64,000 nt of DNA from Athripsodes cinereus (Eukaryota; Arthropoda; Insecta; Trichoptera; Leptoceridae). Under the pieces are notes generated by a model. The model did no database searches. It was not told where the DNA came from and saw nothing but the letters and a program-made list of their open reading frames with translations. The DNA lies in contig CANPUW010000007.1 in assembly GCA_947579605.1 (NCBI GenBank), positions 1-64,000 on the forward strand. Reading direction: 5' to 3'. Shown one piece after another: positions 1 to 11,398 of the stretch. The translations under genes and the position numbers were made by a program. Within the stretch, counting starts at the first letter, position 1; each line of letters starts with the position of its first letter.

Positions 1-651
1 CATCATCTGACCTTCAGAGAGACAAGTCGGTCTCTGGTCATTGGACTTCAGTCGAGTTGAGATATTCTCCTCCTGAAGCCGTGATGTACCAACTCCGCAC
101 GTCCTGTGTAGGCTGGTAATTGCCTCCAGGAGCCTCGGACGTAGGGCTCCGCCCTTTCAGCACTGCGCTCAGGGGCGCTTTCTTCAACTTGTGTTGCCTC
201 TAAGCATTTTCATGCTAGAGGCGTTCTCAGCGTGGGATCCGTCTGCGTAACGTGTAAATTAATTGATTTTAAAAGTGCTTCGTTTATTAATTGAATTTCA
301 AACAAGTGTGTAATTTTTTTCGTGGGATAAATAAGTGCACAGACAATACAGGGTAGTGAGTAAGTCGTAGTATTGTGTTGCTGTTTAAAAATGTGTCTGT
401 AATAGTGGTAAGCATTTTTTTTTCATTAAATGTTTTTCTAAAACTTACATTGCTTTTTACACATTCGCCTATCTGTATACCTATAACTTGTCGTCTCTTA
501 TTTATATAGCCTCACTATATATTTAATTGAGACCATTTTTTATTGTTTTAACTCCTGGAGTGCTGTAAGTTTGAGTCTCAGCCGCTGGCATATTTGGTAA
601 TTATTTTTTATCCATTACCAATCCTATTTTCACCCCCTACCCCGCATATCA
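1..651 (+). mobile_element. Long LTR, 3' part, cut off by window start
   Basis: The sequence aligns by eye with the distal part of the LTR at 952-2651 and, in reverse, with those at 44059-45793 and 48190-49924. It shares the GC-rich block around 100-235, the 27-nt hairpin at 196-222, and the end ATATCA at 646-651. It is diverged from the other copies, so it is an old insertion. No primer-binding site follows it at 652, which suggests a solo LTR or a decayed element. The 5' end lies outside the window. Confidence 0.75.
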
Positions 652-951
652 AGTTTAATAAAACTATAGTTAATTTCACTAATTTTCTATTTATTATACT
701 TTTTATTACCACCAAAAAAACTTAAATCTCTGCGTGTTCCTACGTTATGCACAATTGTGCATAACGATATTTTATATAAAATTCTTTTTCTATTTTGCAT
801 AAAACTGCAATTTTTTATTTTAAGTATACTGCCAACTTATATTTCTTCATTAAGATACATAAAAATATCATTCATGTGGAAAATAGTCCGCAAAAGCTTA
901 ATATATTAGAGGTAGTATAATTAAGACATTTGTTTGTGTATCTAAAAAGGT
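652..951. other. AT-rich spacer between two LTR copies
   Basis: I see no coding potential or repeat that I recognise. A short palindrome (TTATGCACAATTGTGCATAA, about 744-763) stands out. The stretch does not look like the interior of an LTR element. Confidence 0.4.
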
Positions 952-2651
952 TGATATGCCCGATACAGTTGGCTATTGTGTCGAAAAGTTACCATTAAAA
1001 ATTATAATTGTTATTTAGAATGTTGTACGGGAATTCAATATAAGACAATGCAGTTTATGAGAAATATGAAAATCCCGACATTAAAAATATCCTCGCACTT
1101 ATAAGGTACCTGCATTAATAATGTATTGTTTACTAATCTTCGTACCTGCATTCAAAATATTATTGTTTATTTATATTTGTACCTGCATAGCAACAGGGGT
1201 AATAAAGAGAATAATATTGACAAAAGATTAAGGCGCATTCATTATGTATCAACTTCGTTAATTGTTTTTTAAATTATTTTATGAAGATTCTAGAATGTCT
1301 GCGTATTGTTATTATTTCATAGTATCGGTTTGGTTGGATTTATACCTACGCTTCGATCTATTGAATGTCGATACCGATGATATTTTCAATTATGTAAACG
1401 ACTCTTTAGGTATGAATTTTAATTTTATTGTAACATACGTAGTTTGAGTATTTAATTATCTACTTAAAGGGTTGTATTGTGTTGCTATGTAATAGAATAA
1501 GGATGTGTTATTTGTGTTGCGGAATGGACGCTTGTAATATAATTATAAATGGTGATAAAGGACACAAAAGAATATTTGATATCAGTGAAAGAGACACTTT
1601 AATAAATGTGTGGATTCAATTAAAATCAGTGCATTGGACGCTTTATTATATATCATCAAATTTATATGCAAATATTTATTTCATTATCGCATAATTCTTG
1701 GAATGCAGACAAGGGTGCAGTTGTACCCGTAAGACAATGATACCTGAAGTAGGCGTGTATTGGTACCGTGATTAGCCAATCACGGCGCTGCACGTAGATG
1801 CATATGACCAACCCCCTACTCCACTCAAGGGTAGTAGAGAGATGTCCTTGAGAGAAGGATAGTCTCCTCCAGTCAGTAGTCGAGGTCAGTCATCATCAGT
1901 GAGTCGTAGTGAGCAGTCAGTTGTCCTTGCTAGAAGGATCGCTCCTGCCATCACTCATCATCTGACCTTCAGAGAGACAAGTCTGTCTCTGGCCACTGGA
2001 CTTCAGTTGAGTCGAGATATTCTCCTCCTGAAGTCATGACGAGCCAACTCTGCACCTGTGTAGGCTGGTAATTGCCTCCAGGAGCCTCGGACGTGGGACT
2101 TCGCCCTCCCAGCACTGCGCCAAGGGGCGCTTTCTTCAACTTGTGTTGCCTCTAAGCATTTTCATGCTAGAGGCGCCCTCATCGTGGGATCCATTACAAT
2201 CATCGCAAAGTGAAATTTAATTATTTTAAAAGTGCTACGTTTTCGTTATTATTGAAATAATTATCAAGTGTGTTTTTTTTTTATATTGGGATAATTACGT
2301 GTGCACAGACAATACGGGGTAGTGAGTAAGTCGTAGTATTGTGTTGCTGTTTAAACGTGTGTTTGTAATAGTGGTAAGAATTTATTTTTTATTTTTAATT
2401 AAATGTTTATTGGAATCTAACTTTGTCTTTTACACATTTGTCCATTTAATTACAGATAACTTGTCGTCTCTTAATTTATATAGCCTCACTGTATAATTTA
2501 ATTGAGATCATTTTATTGTTTTAACTCCTGGAGTGCTGTAAGTAACCCAGTAGAGTCTCAGCCGCTGGCATTTTTTTTGCATAATATTTTATATATTATA
2601 TCCTCAACCAAACGATATTTTCACTATCACCCCTACTACCCCCCCATATCA
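952..2651 (+). mobile_element. Solo LTR (about 1.7 kb), TSD AGGT
   Basis: The segment starts TGATAT and ends ATATCA, the same short inverted termini as the two LTRs of the complete element at 44059-49924, and it aligns with them in reverse orientation along its length (for example 1000-1240 against 45500-45770, and 1741-2330 against 44400-45000). It is flanked by the 4-bp duplication AGGT (948-951 and 2652-2655). With no second LTR or internal region next to it, it is best read as a solo LTR left by LTR-LTR recombination. At 1700 bp it is slightly shorter and clearly diverged from the 1735-bp young copies. The small open frames inside it are not conserved and are not called as genes. Confidence 0.88.
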
Positions 2652-2984
2652 AGGTACATTTCTAGCAAGATAAATGAATATATATCTATAATAAAATATT
2701 GAACACTAAGATAATACTCCCAACTTGTATTTAATTACAAAAAAAAACATAAAAAAATCACGCGAAGTTTCAAATAAAAAAAAAATTACATTTTAAATCC
2801 AGCGTTTTTTGTTATTCACGTAAGGATTTCGTATGTAAAGGACAGTTCATATTGTGGACCGCGGTATTACAACTGTGATAGATATAAATACCACATCATG
2901 CATGTGCATAAATTTAAAAACTTTTTATTTGAAAAGTAAGCTATTTATTCATATTATAGTTTATTATAATATGAATGGGTACTG
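2652..2984. other. AT-rich intergenic stretch, nothing recognised
   Basis: Low-complexity A/T sequence with poly-A runs near 2740-2790. No ORF or element could be supported. Confidence 0.4.
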
Positions 2985-3051
2985 GTACTGGTCTGCTGGC
3001 TACCCCACTTGTGGGATATGCCGTGATGGTATAGTAGTAGTAGTAGTATAG
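2985..3051 (+). repeat. 3' end of a (TAG)n-tailed short retroposon
   Basis: The block 'CCACTTGTGGGATATGCCG' followed by TGATGGTATAG and a (TAG/GTA)n run recurs at 10490-10541 and 30190-30238, with a degenerate copy at 40850-40892. A shared end with a simple-repeat tail is typical of a SINE or truncated LINE. Here only the last 65 bp or so are present. Confidence 0.6.
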
Positions 3052-3277
3052 TTTATTATGATGGAATCTGTATTGAATACTGTTTGACGAAATAATGCTA
3101 ACAGAGCCCTTTACACTCTGCTTAGCAATGATATTATGTTTTGATCTATGATTCTGATTTTTTTTTGTATATATATATAATTTATTGTATGATCCTGTCT
3201 TCTGTAAATTGACGAGTCCAAGTACCAAAAATTTGGTCTAAGGACGATAAACAACAATAAACAATAATAAACAATTC
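3052..3277 (+). mobile_element. 5'-truncated 3' UTR of the CR1-like LINE
   Basis: This matches the 3' UTR of the complete LINE at 31222-35943 almost base for base (compare 35697-35943). It includes the block from TGATGGAATCTGTATTGAAT to GGACGATAAACAACAATAAA and ends in the same AATAAAC-type simple repeat. It is a typical 5'-truncated dead-on-arrival copy of that family. Confidence 0.85.
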
Positions 3278-4166
3278 ATATTCCTCTATAATATATTTTT
3301 TTTTGTCATAGCTACAATACGTAAACCAATCTATATAATAAGTTACCATGTGATATACCTACCATTGTGCACTGAACTAAAGTCTAGTTTGAGAGATCTA
3401 CGGGAGTCTGATATATAAAAATATTAATAAAAAATAAGGTGATACTGACACATGTCTTATTTTTATTCCCTAAATTTTAAATCCGAGCTATAAAATTCAA
3501 TATCTTCAGTAATTTGCGCAAGGTTCCCATATGTACGGGGCCCCGGACGGTTGCTCTAATCACCTGCCGTAAATTAGTGATGTAACGAATGTGTGATTTT
3601 GGATATTCGCGAATGCGAATGCGAATATTTGTTGCCGACATTCGCGAATGCGAATGCGAATAGCGAATATTGACATCAAAATGGTATAGGAATTTTAAAT
3701 ATTTCAAAACTCCTCGGTTTTCTTAAAGAATATTTTCTTGCAGTATCTTTTTCCACAATGTACCGGGTAAGTATCCGATACTTTCACCGAATTACTGATT
3801 TTTTTCTTCATTTACATGGTACACAACAGATGAAATACATATAAATATAAACATGTAAGCGACAAAAACATTCCAATAGTCTTACATCGAAACAGTGCAC
3901 ACTTCAGCAATAACACACAAAACAATTATAGAAAATCTTACACACAATACATTAATTCACAATACATCCACTCACCCAATTTCGTACACATAATACATTC
4001 ATTCGCACAAACACATTCACACTTCTTTGATGTATGCAATAACAATACAAAAAAAAAGCTCTAAAAAAGAAAAATCAAAAATTTAAAAAACAGACTAAAA
4101 ATAAATACTATTCCAAACGCTTCACATTTTATCAAACATATACATTTTTTTAATATTTATTTCATC

Positions 4167-7100
4167 TTATTCTACTCTCAACTCTCCTTTCTCACAAACC
4201 TGACGTAATTGGCACTTTAAAATTCTATAAACAGGGTTTCTTGAGTCTTCGTTTTTGTTTTTTTTTTTAATGTAGAACGGAAAACAAGATCTTGTTAAAG
4301 GAAGCATTCTAAAGTTAATCCTATCTAAAATATTAGGCACATCGTATTCGGATAAGCATATTTTTCTCAGGTTGCATGTATCCAGCAAAACTCTTCTTTA
4401 TTCCAATTTAGGCAAATCTTTAATAAATACAGGATAATGCAATGTCTTCCTAACCAAACGAATGAATTTAGACTGAATTCTCTCAACTTGATCGACATAT
4501 TTTTTTAAAATGTGGATTCCATACAGAGGAACAGTACTCCAGCTTGGAGCGAATCAACGATAAGTACAAGTACAAACACGATTCATATAACCTAAATGAC
4601 TTTGTAGATCTCATAATAAATCTCATTATTTTATTGCTCTCTTCGATAATTTTGCTCACGTGATCATCAAAGTAAAGTTCAGAGTCAAACACCACACCTA
4701 AATCTCTAATCTTATGTACTTCTTTTAAATCATGATTATGGATATTGTAAATTTATCGAATTTTGTTTCTATTTTTGATAAAAGAGATCAGATTACACTT
4801 CTCCAAATTCAAGTGCAAGTTATTTCTGTTACAGTACCTACTCGTGTAGTCTTCCCAAGTCCTCGTTAACCATTTCACAGTCAAACAATAATTGAATTTG
4901 ACAGTATATTTTTAAATCGTCCGCAAATAATAGAAGCTCTGAGTGTTTAAAGCACTTTTTTATGTCGTTTATGAATATCGTGAAAAGTAAAGGACCCAAA
5001 ACAGACCCCTGAGGGACACCAGATGTAACACTGACACTACCAGATGAGTAACCGTTAAGTTTAACTGTCATCAATCTATCAGAAATATATGAGTCAATCC
5101 ACCTTAGAAGATTCCCATGAATTCCATGAAATTCTAACTTCTTAATCAAAAATCGATGTTCTACTTTATCAAATGCCTTTTGAAAGCCGATATAAATGGC
5201 ATCCAACTGTATACGATTGTCCATAGCTGAGAAAAAAAAACAGATTTGTTAATGTCGATCTTCCACTCATGAATCCATGCTGCTCTACATGAAGATACGG
5301 CTTCAGGAAAAAAGTCATTTCTTCACGAACAATACCCTCAAATATTTTTGAAATAGGTGAATTGAAATTGGTCTGTAGTTACGAACGTCCGATTTGCTGC
5401 CAGATTTATGCAAAGGAGTAATATTAGCCATCTTCCATTTGCATGGAAAGCACCCTTCTTGTAAACTCCTAATAAATATCAGATACAATGGTTTGGTTAA
5501 ATGACTTACACATCTCTTTAATATTATTGGTGCTATACCATCAGGGCCAACTCCTTTTGTCTCATCTATACCTAATAAACGTTTTTGAATATCAGATTTC
5601 AAGATATTAACCGTGTATAAACACGAGTTAGTAAAAATATTTTCCGATTCTTTAGTATTAGAATCATGTAAATTATTCAGTGAAAATACAGAACCAAAAA
5701 AGGACGAAAACAATTTCGCAATTCCCTCTGGATCGCTCGAAGTCTGGTCACTGTCACCCATTACCCTTGGATAGCCTCTAGATTCTTTAAGGGAATTCAC
5801 GAACGAAAAAAAAGACTTGACATAGCCCTTAAGTGACTTCTCAGTGTTATTAATAAAAGACCTATAATCGTGATTCTGCGACAACTTCAACTGAGCTCTT
5901 AGTTGAAAAACTAAATTGTAGTCAGAATCATTATGGTTCATCTTCCAATTACGCCAAGCCTTGGACTTTCTCTTAAACAACAACAACACAGTTCTATTAG
6001 AGAACCATTTGGGAAAATTATTAGGTACCCCCCTCTTCATAGGTGTATGCTTCTCAATTATTGGCAAAACATAACCATGAAAAGATTCAACCATCTCATT
6101 CACCGGTCCGTATCCCAAAACGCTGACCCAATCAATACTTTGTAGTTCAAAATTTATTTCCGAAAAGTTTGACTTAAAGTATATCAATTTCTGGATCATA
6201 TTTTGAGACAAATACTCAGCAATTTCAAACTCATAATCTACCAACAGTGAAGGATAGTGTGAATCCTTACCAACCAGTGGAGAGTCACATCTGGTAACAG
6301 AACACGAAATAGTTGAAAGAACTAAATCCAAGATAACTTGATTGCTGTTATAAACTCCGTTAGACTGAAACATATTGAGAAAAGATATAGATTCTATCAA
6401 ATACTGCGCAACAGGGCCCGAATAAGAATACGGAGCAAAGATTGACTCAACATCGGGGTCTTTTTTCCATTGGATTGTTGGGATATTGAAATCTCCAATA
6501 AGACAAATATCCATTTTGTCGTTATAGCTGATTAAACGTTCAGATATACTTTTAAAATGTAATGTAATGTAAATGTAATAAAATGTAATGTAAAATGTAA
6601 TGATGATGTGCAAGAAAAATAAATAAATAAAATAAATAAATAAAAAAGATGTTTTAAGTATCTAAGGATGTGGAAGGCGGTATATATATTACACCTAGTA
6701 GCGATGAGCAATTTTCCATGGAACTATGTGTTACTGATGAAAAACGAATACTGGTAAAAAAACTTTCACCAAAAGCGTACTCGCCGACCTAAACACCTGG
6801 AAAAGTTTCTGGACACCTCAATTCAGCCTTGTGCTCAAATATGTATAAAAATTTGTTTTTCTTATTATATTTTTTCTGTTTAATTGTTATTGTATGGTTT
6901 GTAAAATTGGCTAAGAATGTTTTTGTATACTTTTATTTCATTTTGCTTCATGTTTGCTTCTCTCGTATAAAGGTACATCTCAGTTTAGTCAAAAGATTTC
7001 ACACGGAGGTTTTGGCCGGCCAGCCCTTCAGGCTGCCCACTATGGCGCCTCCGTTGTGGACAAGATTTGTTAAGTGTAGAATTTCGGATAAATGGAAGTC

Positions 7101-7432
7101 CTCAGACTTCTGCGCTATCCGGGTGGTCGGTGGGTCCTTCAATGTATTTCACCAAAATCATCCCAAACAAGAGTGGATGAACATCCTAGTGTCCGATCCA
7201 CAGCAATTAAGGCCCCACCTCCATCCCTTTTACCACTCAACATGAAATCCCTATCCTTCCGATAAACTGTATATTCGTTTTGAAAATGTTCGCTATCAAA
7301 TATCCCACAATTTAGCCAAGTTTCCGTCAGAACAATTATATCATAATTATTTGCAAATAAGTTTGCTTTAAACTCCTCGATCTTAGACTTCAAGCCCCGA
7401 AAATTCTGAGAAAATACTTTGGTGTGGTTCAT
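4167..7432 (-). pseudogene. Broken LINE ORF2 (endonuclease + reverse transcriptase)
   Basis: In minus-strand order: 7432-7139 encodes the endonuclease start (FSQNFRGLKSK, then VLTETWLN with the catalytic Glu). 6550-5315 resumes with CLIGDFNIP (catalytic Asp), SPLVGKDSHYPSL, and the RT fingers (KGVGPDGIAP, NYRPIS). 5224-4838 holds the palm (QKAFDKVEHR, SGVPQGSVLGPLLF, LLFADDLKIY with the FADD box). 4695-4483 and 4388-4167 hold the thumb and C-terminus. The frame changes between these pieces, an insertion splits the endonuclease, and the pieces carry stops, so this is not functional. A product would have copied LINE RNA into DNA by target-primed reverse transcription. Confidence 0.85.
6552..7142 (-). 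mobile_element. Short retroposon inserted in LINE endonuclease
   Basis: The endonuclease frame stops at about 7142 and resumes below about 6552, bracketing roughly 590 bp of unrelated sequence. On the minus strand it begins with a module of about 100 nt, carrying a nested stem-loop, that also occurs as the isolated insertion at 8860-8963. It ends in simple repeats built on AATGT (6552-6606) plus (AAAT)n at 6617-6645. This layout (conserved 5' module, simple-repeat tail, no clear ORF) fits a SINE-like or non-autonomous LINE-derived retroposon. Boundaries are approximate. Confidence 0.6.
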
Positions 7433-7753
7433 CTTGTAGTATGATATAAATATTCCCTAAATAGAATATAAAATTATTGTAGGACCCTATACTCATAGCA
7501 GTTGTACAATACTTAAAACAAACAAATTAAATCTCCACAAATGCATACTTCTCCCAATAATAATAACATCATCAAGCAAACGAACACATGAAACAATACA
7601 ACAAATGCGGCCAACACGGAACAGACCAGATACTTTATTACTAAAATAGTATTCGCAAAACATTCGCATATTTTTTTGCGAATGCGAATACTTTGAAATA
7701 TGCGAATATTCGCGAATGCGAATGCGAATATTCGTTACATCACTACCGTAAAT

Positions 7754-8299
7754 CCAGCAAATTTATTACTGCGTTAGTATAAATATCTACTCCCATAGAA
7801 TCATTTACTTCAGCATTAATTTCTAACTACCTGTGCAGGAACATTGAAAACTTGAATCAAAATATGGACGAGATGTGAAATTATCTCATTGCCGTGATAT
7901 CGATAATTAGTCATTATTTTCCATATAGGTATACCCACCTATTTTGTTTTATGAGAATTTTTATGCCTGCGGAAATCTTAGAAGGGTTTTATTAATTATT
8001 ATTTGTTCACGGCTCGAGCCTTTTACATATTTAATCTCGTGCATAACGACGTGTATATGATATATAAGCAAAGATTTTATTTTGGCCATAATGCTCACAA
8101 TTTTAACTGTTCACCATTATAACTTTTTTTTATTTATCAATGTATCAGATTCAAGTAAATTTTTGCTATCACTGTTCAATTTTCGAGTCACACCTGCTGA
8201 CTATAAGATAGGTGCTCGAAAATGTTTTCTATATTCGTTCAATACGGTGTTTATGTAGGTTCAGCTTTTTGGGTTTGGGATGATCGTATCTGTGATGTA
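7754..8299. other. AT-rich, with one LINE 3'-end motif
   Basis: No ORF was found. At 8010-8033 the antisense of the recurring LINE 3'-end motif occurs (GTAAAAGGC, short loop, GCCGTGAAC), suggesting a small LINE tail fragment. The rest is not recognised. Confidence 0.4.
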
Positions 8300-8742
8300 A
8301 TTTTTTTTATTTATTTATTTCTATCATCAACGGCATTTAGCCTTTTACATTAGTAAGGTCTAAACATATTCTACAATAATCAATCAATACAATAAAGCGA
8401 ACAAAAAAACAACAAAATAAAATTTAACCTTAATTAATCAATAAAACACTAAAAATATTGGCGCATTTAAACAATTAAACAATATCAACTTCAAATAAAC
8501 ATAATACAACTGTATAGGCATTCATGGGGATACATACTATGGTGCGTAAACGCTACAAAAATATAAATTAATATCTAGGCATATATAAGATGTATACTAA
8601 TAAAAATATTTGATATTATGATAAAATTTAAACAAATAATAATAATATTAACAACGGGAAATAGTAATATCATTCCCCACAATATAATTTCAAATAAATA
8701 TGTGACAATAATAACGAAATCGACGGGTTAGCTCACAGTATA

Positions 8743-8859
8743 CATCAATACAATATTTAACTACAATAAAATCTGTACATACACCTATATATCAATACAA
8801 TATTTAACTACAATAAAATCTGTACATACACCTATATATCAATACAATATTTAACTACA
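8743..8859. repeat. 47-bp tandem repeat, about 2.5 units
   Basis: The phrase ATCAATACAATATTTAACTA starts near 8743, 8790 and 8837, giving a 47-bp period. A retroposon is inserted in the last unit at 8860. Confidence 0.85.
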
Positions 8860-8963
8860 TTGAAGGAGACCCACCGACCACCCGGATAGCGCAGAAGTCT
8901 GGGGACTTCCATTTATCCGAATTCTACACTACACAAATTTTGTCCATACCGGAGGCGCCATAT
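8860..8963 (+). mobile_element. 104-bp retroposon with 14-bp target duplication
   Basis: This insert interrupts the 47-bp tandem repeat and is flanked by a perfect 14-bp duplication, AATATTTAACTACA (8846-8859 and 8964-8977), as made by LINE machinery. It matches the 5' module of the insertion at 6552-7142 in reverse complement. It contains a nested stem-loop at 8883-8919: the outer stem CGGATA/TATCCG encloses an inner GAAGTC/GACTTC stem. No poly(A) tail is evident. Confidence 0.8.
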
Positions 8964-9844
8964 AATATTTAACTACAATAAAATCTGTTTTATCGGAACA
9001 TCAAACATAACTCAACAATTTCATATCTCAACACAAATAATATTTTAAATATAAATTCACACGCACACAGAAACTCATCACAATACATATTCACCATTCA
9101 CACTTACTCAATTTAATATAAATTCACAAAATATTATATATAACATTTTTTAGTAGTTAAATCGGCAAAAAATACTTTTAATAATTCAATTTTAAACCGC
9201 CATACAAATTAATAAAAATATAGGTATATAAAACTTATAATTTAAAACATCAAATCAAAAATAAAATATAAATTTAAAATAAAAATAACAGTTCAAAACA
9301 AAAACAACAATCAATGAGATAAAATAAGTATATTAAAATAATCATTTAAAATACAATTAAAATAATTAAAACAGACATTTAAAAATTAAAGATACAACAC
9401 GTAATTACTTTATTTAAACCATTAATTTGAATCGAACATATCAAATACAAACACATACGCACAAAATTTATTCTGTTCCCTACAGACAATCATACATCTA
9501 TAAAACTAGAGACTAATCAGGGTTGAAAATTCCTTTTAAAAACCTCTTAAAAGCATTAGCATCAGTACTAAACAAATCTATATTATTCAAGTGTTCGTTC
9601 CCCAATCGGTTCCCCAATTTTAATGGGCTCCTCCCATTAGCAAACAATACAATTTTAAGAATGCTTACAAGAATACTGAAAGATTTTTATGTTCTCAGTA
9701 CAAGTTCAAACATTTGAAACGACCTCTCTGTTATTGAGGAAATATTATATTCTGTGAACGTCATCAGCCTAGCATCTAGCAGCAGTAGCAGCACGCAACC
9801 AAATTTCTCACCAGAGATATGTACCTACTTACTGTAGTTCTCAG

Positions 9845-10275
9845 AATAATGTCATTTTTTATACGCGGCGGCAGAATTGCCATCCACACTTCTCAGCATT
9901 ATACAACCAGATAAGTCTCCATATAATCAGTCATGGTCACACGAAAACTTAACAGTCTAATGCCGGGAAAAATTCACCTATTCAGATATACAGGATATCA
10001 AAGGATTAGGCTCAAAACGCGGGTTCAAAATACCAGCATTGTGCCTGAAATACTCGTATCTGTGTTCAGAAACTTTCTGACAATGTAAAAAGTGTTTATT
10101 ATAATAGATTTTCGAATTTTTATGAACAAATTAACATTATTTCGGAGTTTCCCCTGTAGCTGACATGACTAAAGGTATTACATAAACGGACCTAGAATGC
10201 CAAATGTTTTTTATTTCTCCTGCTAGTTCTGTATATTTACGTATTTTTTCTGCGACAGTTGTTTGTATATTATGT
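9845..10275 (-). mobile_element. Fragment of RLE-type LINE C-terminus (empty mariner site)
   Basis: The minus-strand reading gives HNIQTTVAEKIRKYTELAGE, then KNIWHSRSV and IPLVMSATG. This is the C-terminal part of LINE proteins with a restriction-like (PD-(D/E)XK) endonuclease. It is nearly identical to 18762-19108 plus 20404-20500, but lacks the mariner found there: CATAAACGG at 10181 replaces the occupied TA site. It is truncated and frame-broken. Confidence 0.75.
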
Positions 10276-10410
10276 GTATTAAAGTTAAAATTTAAGACGT
10301 TTTTGTTTCTGGTAAAGGATAAAATAATTTTTGTTTCCGTAAGTTTTCGAGTGTCCTGTAAAAGTCAGATGTTCGAAAATAAAAACATTTTACATCTTAT
10401 ATTCAACGAT

Positions 10411-10541
10411 GAGGTTTGCTACCTATCCTGAAAGTATCATTTTTAGCACGGAAAGGACGGCTTGTATGTTTGTTACATGTGACTGTCCTACATGTGGGAT
10501 ATTCCGTGATAAGATTACTATACTACTACTACTGTAGTAAA
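10411..10541 (+). repeat. Short (TAG)n-tailed retroposon copy
   Basis: It begins GATGAGGTTTGCTACC and passes through ACGGCTTGTATGTTTGTTAC and the TGTGGGATATTCCGTGAT block into (TAC)n at 10523-10541. It aligns with 30091-30238, which begins GATGAGGTTTGCCACC, and weakly with 40772-40892. It is a SINE-like family without an evident pol III box, so it could be the end of a larger LINE. Confidence 0.65.
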
Positions 10542-10609
10542 GGATATTTTTTTCCATTTTCTATATTTATACAATGATTGTGTATTCTTTTTGCAATATA
10601 GAGCTCATG

Positions 10610-10960
10610 CCATTTTTAAAAATGTGAACAACATGAGCTCTCTTCCAAATTTCAGGGAATTTACCTTCTTTCCTAAGTAAAATCGCAAGAAGGTTCATCA
10701 GTTGAACCACACAGTTGAAGACAAAGATTGTTAGAATTCCATCACTGCCTGCCCCCCTATTGTATTCAGGTATTATTAATTACAATATTTACAATCGAGC
10801 TGTGAAGTGACAGTATATATTTCTTGGTTGAACCTCAACGTCGATCCAATCACTGATGTGAGATCATTACGAGCAAACACTGATAATAAAATAATATGCT
10901 CCGAGAAAAGCTCGTCTACACCTTTTCCACCACAAGCTGTTTCATCACCGAAGTTCATTT
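10610..10960 (-). pseudogene. Degenerate reverse-transcriptase fragment
   Basis: The minus-strand reading from 10770 to 10610 gives a typical RT finger region: SDGIL, then FVFNCVVQLMNLLA and LLRKEGKFPEIWKRAHVVHI ending at KNG. The upstream frame (10958-10776) may be the linker before the RT. Start and end are lost and stops occur. It is a LINE remnant of unclear clade. Confidence 0.5.
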
Positions 10961-11398
10961 CATTTGGAAGAGATGAAGTATTTCTTTTGGTTTTAAGATA
11001 AATTCAAAGTTTCTTTGAATCGGTAAATATAAGACGTTCTGAGGTCTCAATAAATTTCATGTAGTATTCTTATTGGACAAGTTTCTGGCGTCTTTGTGAT
11101 AACGAAAATGTATGTACAACAAAATAATACTTCGTAATAACAAAAAAATAAATACCTATGACAACTCTCCTTGAAATACTGGAATTTTATTAAATAAGTT
11201 TGAAATATTTTATATGAACTAGGTGAGCCTAGATAATTTAGATAAAGTAAATAAGATTGAAAAGTACATAACTAAAACAAACCTAGGCTAGGTAACAACA
11301 ATAATACTCGTAGATATACAATATAATTATGTAGGTAGGTACCTACTTATTTACTTATCAATATTATTGTATGCAGAGTTACATAGGTAGGTACTCAC
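10961..11398. other. Intron 2 (5' part) of the chaperone gene
   Basis: The AT-rich sequence has the repeated GTAGGTAGGTACCTAC motif around 11330-11395. The donor GTGAGT of exon 2 lies at 11393-11398 on the minus strand. No further chaperone exon could be recognised here. Confidence 0.45.

Larger units (their letters stand above)
3830..7640 (-). mobile_element. Jockey-like LINE inserted in the hAT element
   Basis: Minus-strand non-LTR retrotransposon with an apurinic-type endonuclease and reverse transcriptase but no ORF1, so it is 5'-truncated. The limits are estimated from where hAT-type sequence resumes (about 3830 and 7640). The 3' UTR (3830-4160) is A/C-rich with CA-rich motifs. The coding part is broken (see the pseudogene entry) and a short retroposon is inserted at 6552-7142. 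Confidence 0.75.
3575..7745. mobile_element. hAT-type element with 8-bp TSD, invaded by a LINE
   Basis: The termini are inverted repeats: TAGTGATGTAACGAAT at 3575-3590 and its complement at 7730-7745. They match the hAT pattern (C/T)A-N-N-G. A perfect 8-bp target duplication CCGTAAAT flanks them (3567-3574 and 7746-7753), which is the hAT signature. Subterminal (GCGAAT)n-like repeats lie inside both ends (3598-3668 and 7675-7728). No hAT transposase is visible, so it is a non-autonomous element. Most of its 4.2 kb is a later LINE insertion. The module around 3680-3810 recurs in the MITE-like copies near 29410-29530, 30790-30870 and 36230-36340. Confidence 0.88.
8300..9790 (-). mobile_element. 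3' end of a minus-strand LINE (long 3' UTR)
   Basis: Read on the minus strand, 9790-9511 gives a decayed C-terminal tail with one internal stop, ending in NNIDLF and FKRFLKGIFNPD before a stop. About 1.2 kb of A-rich UTR follows, ending with the motif GTAAAAGGCTAAATGCCGTT and an (AAAT)n tail at 8301-8330. The tail and motif recur at 50928-50970 and 51963-52020. The family is probably Jockey-like. The UTR carries a 47-bp tandem repeat and a 104-bp insertion. Confidence 0.5.

Noticed and set aside
1..951. A complete LTR element formed by the LTRs at 1-651 and 952-2651
   Set aside because: The 300 bp between them has no primer site or gag, and the 952-2651 copy has its own AGGT duplication, so they are independent.
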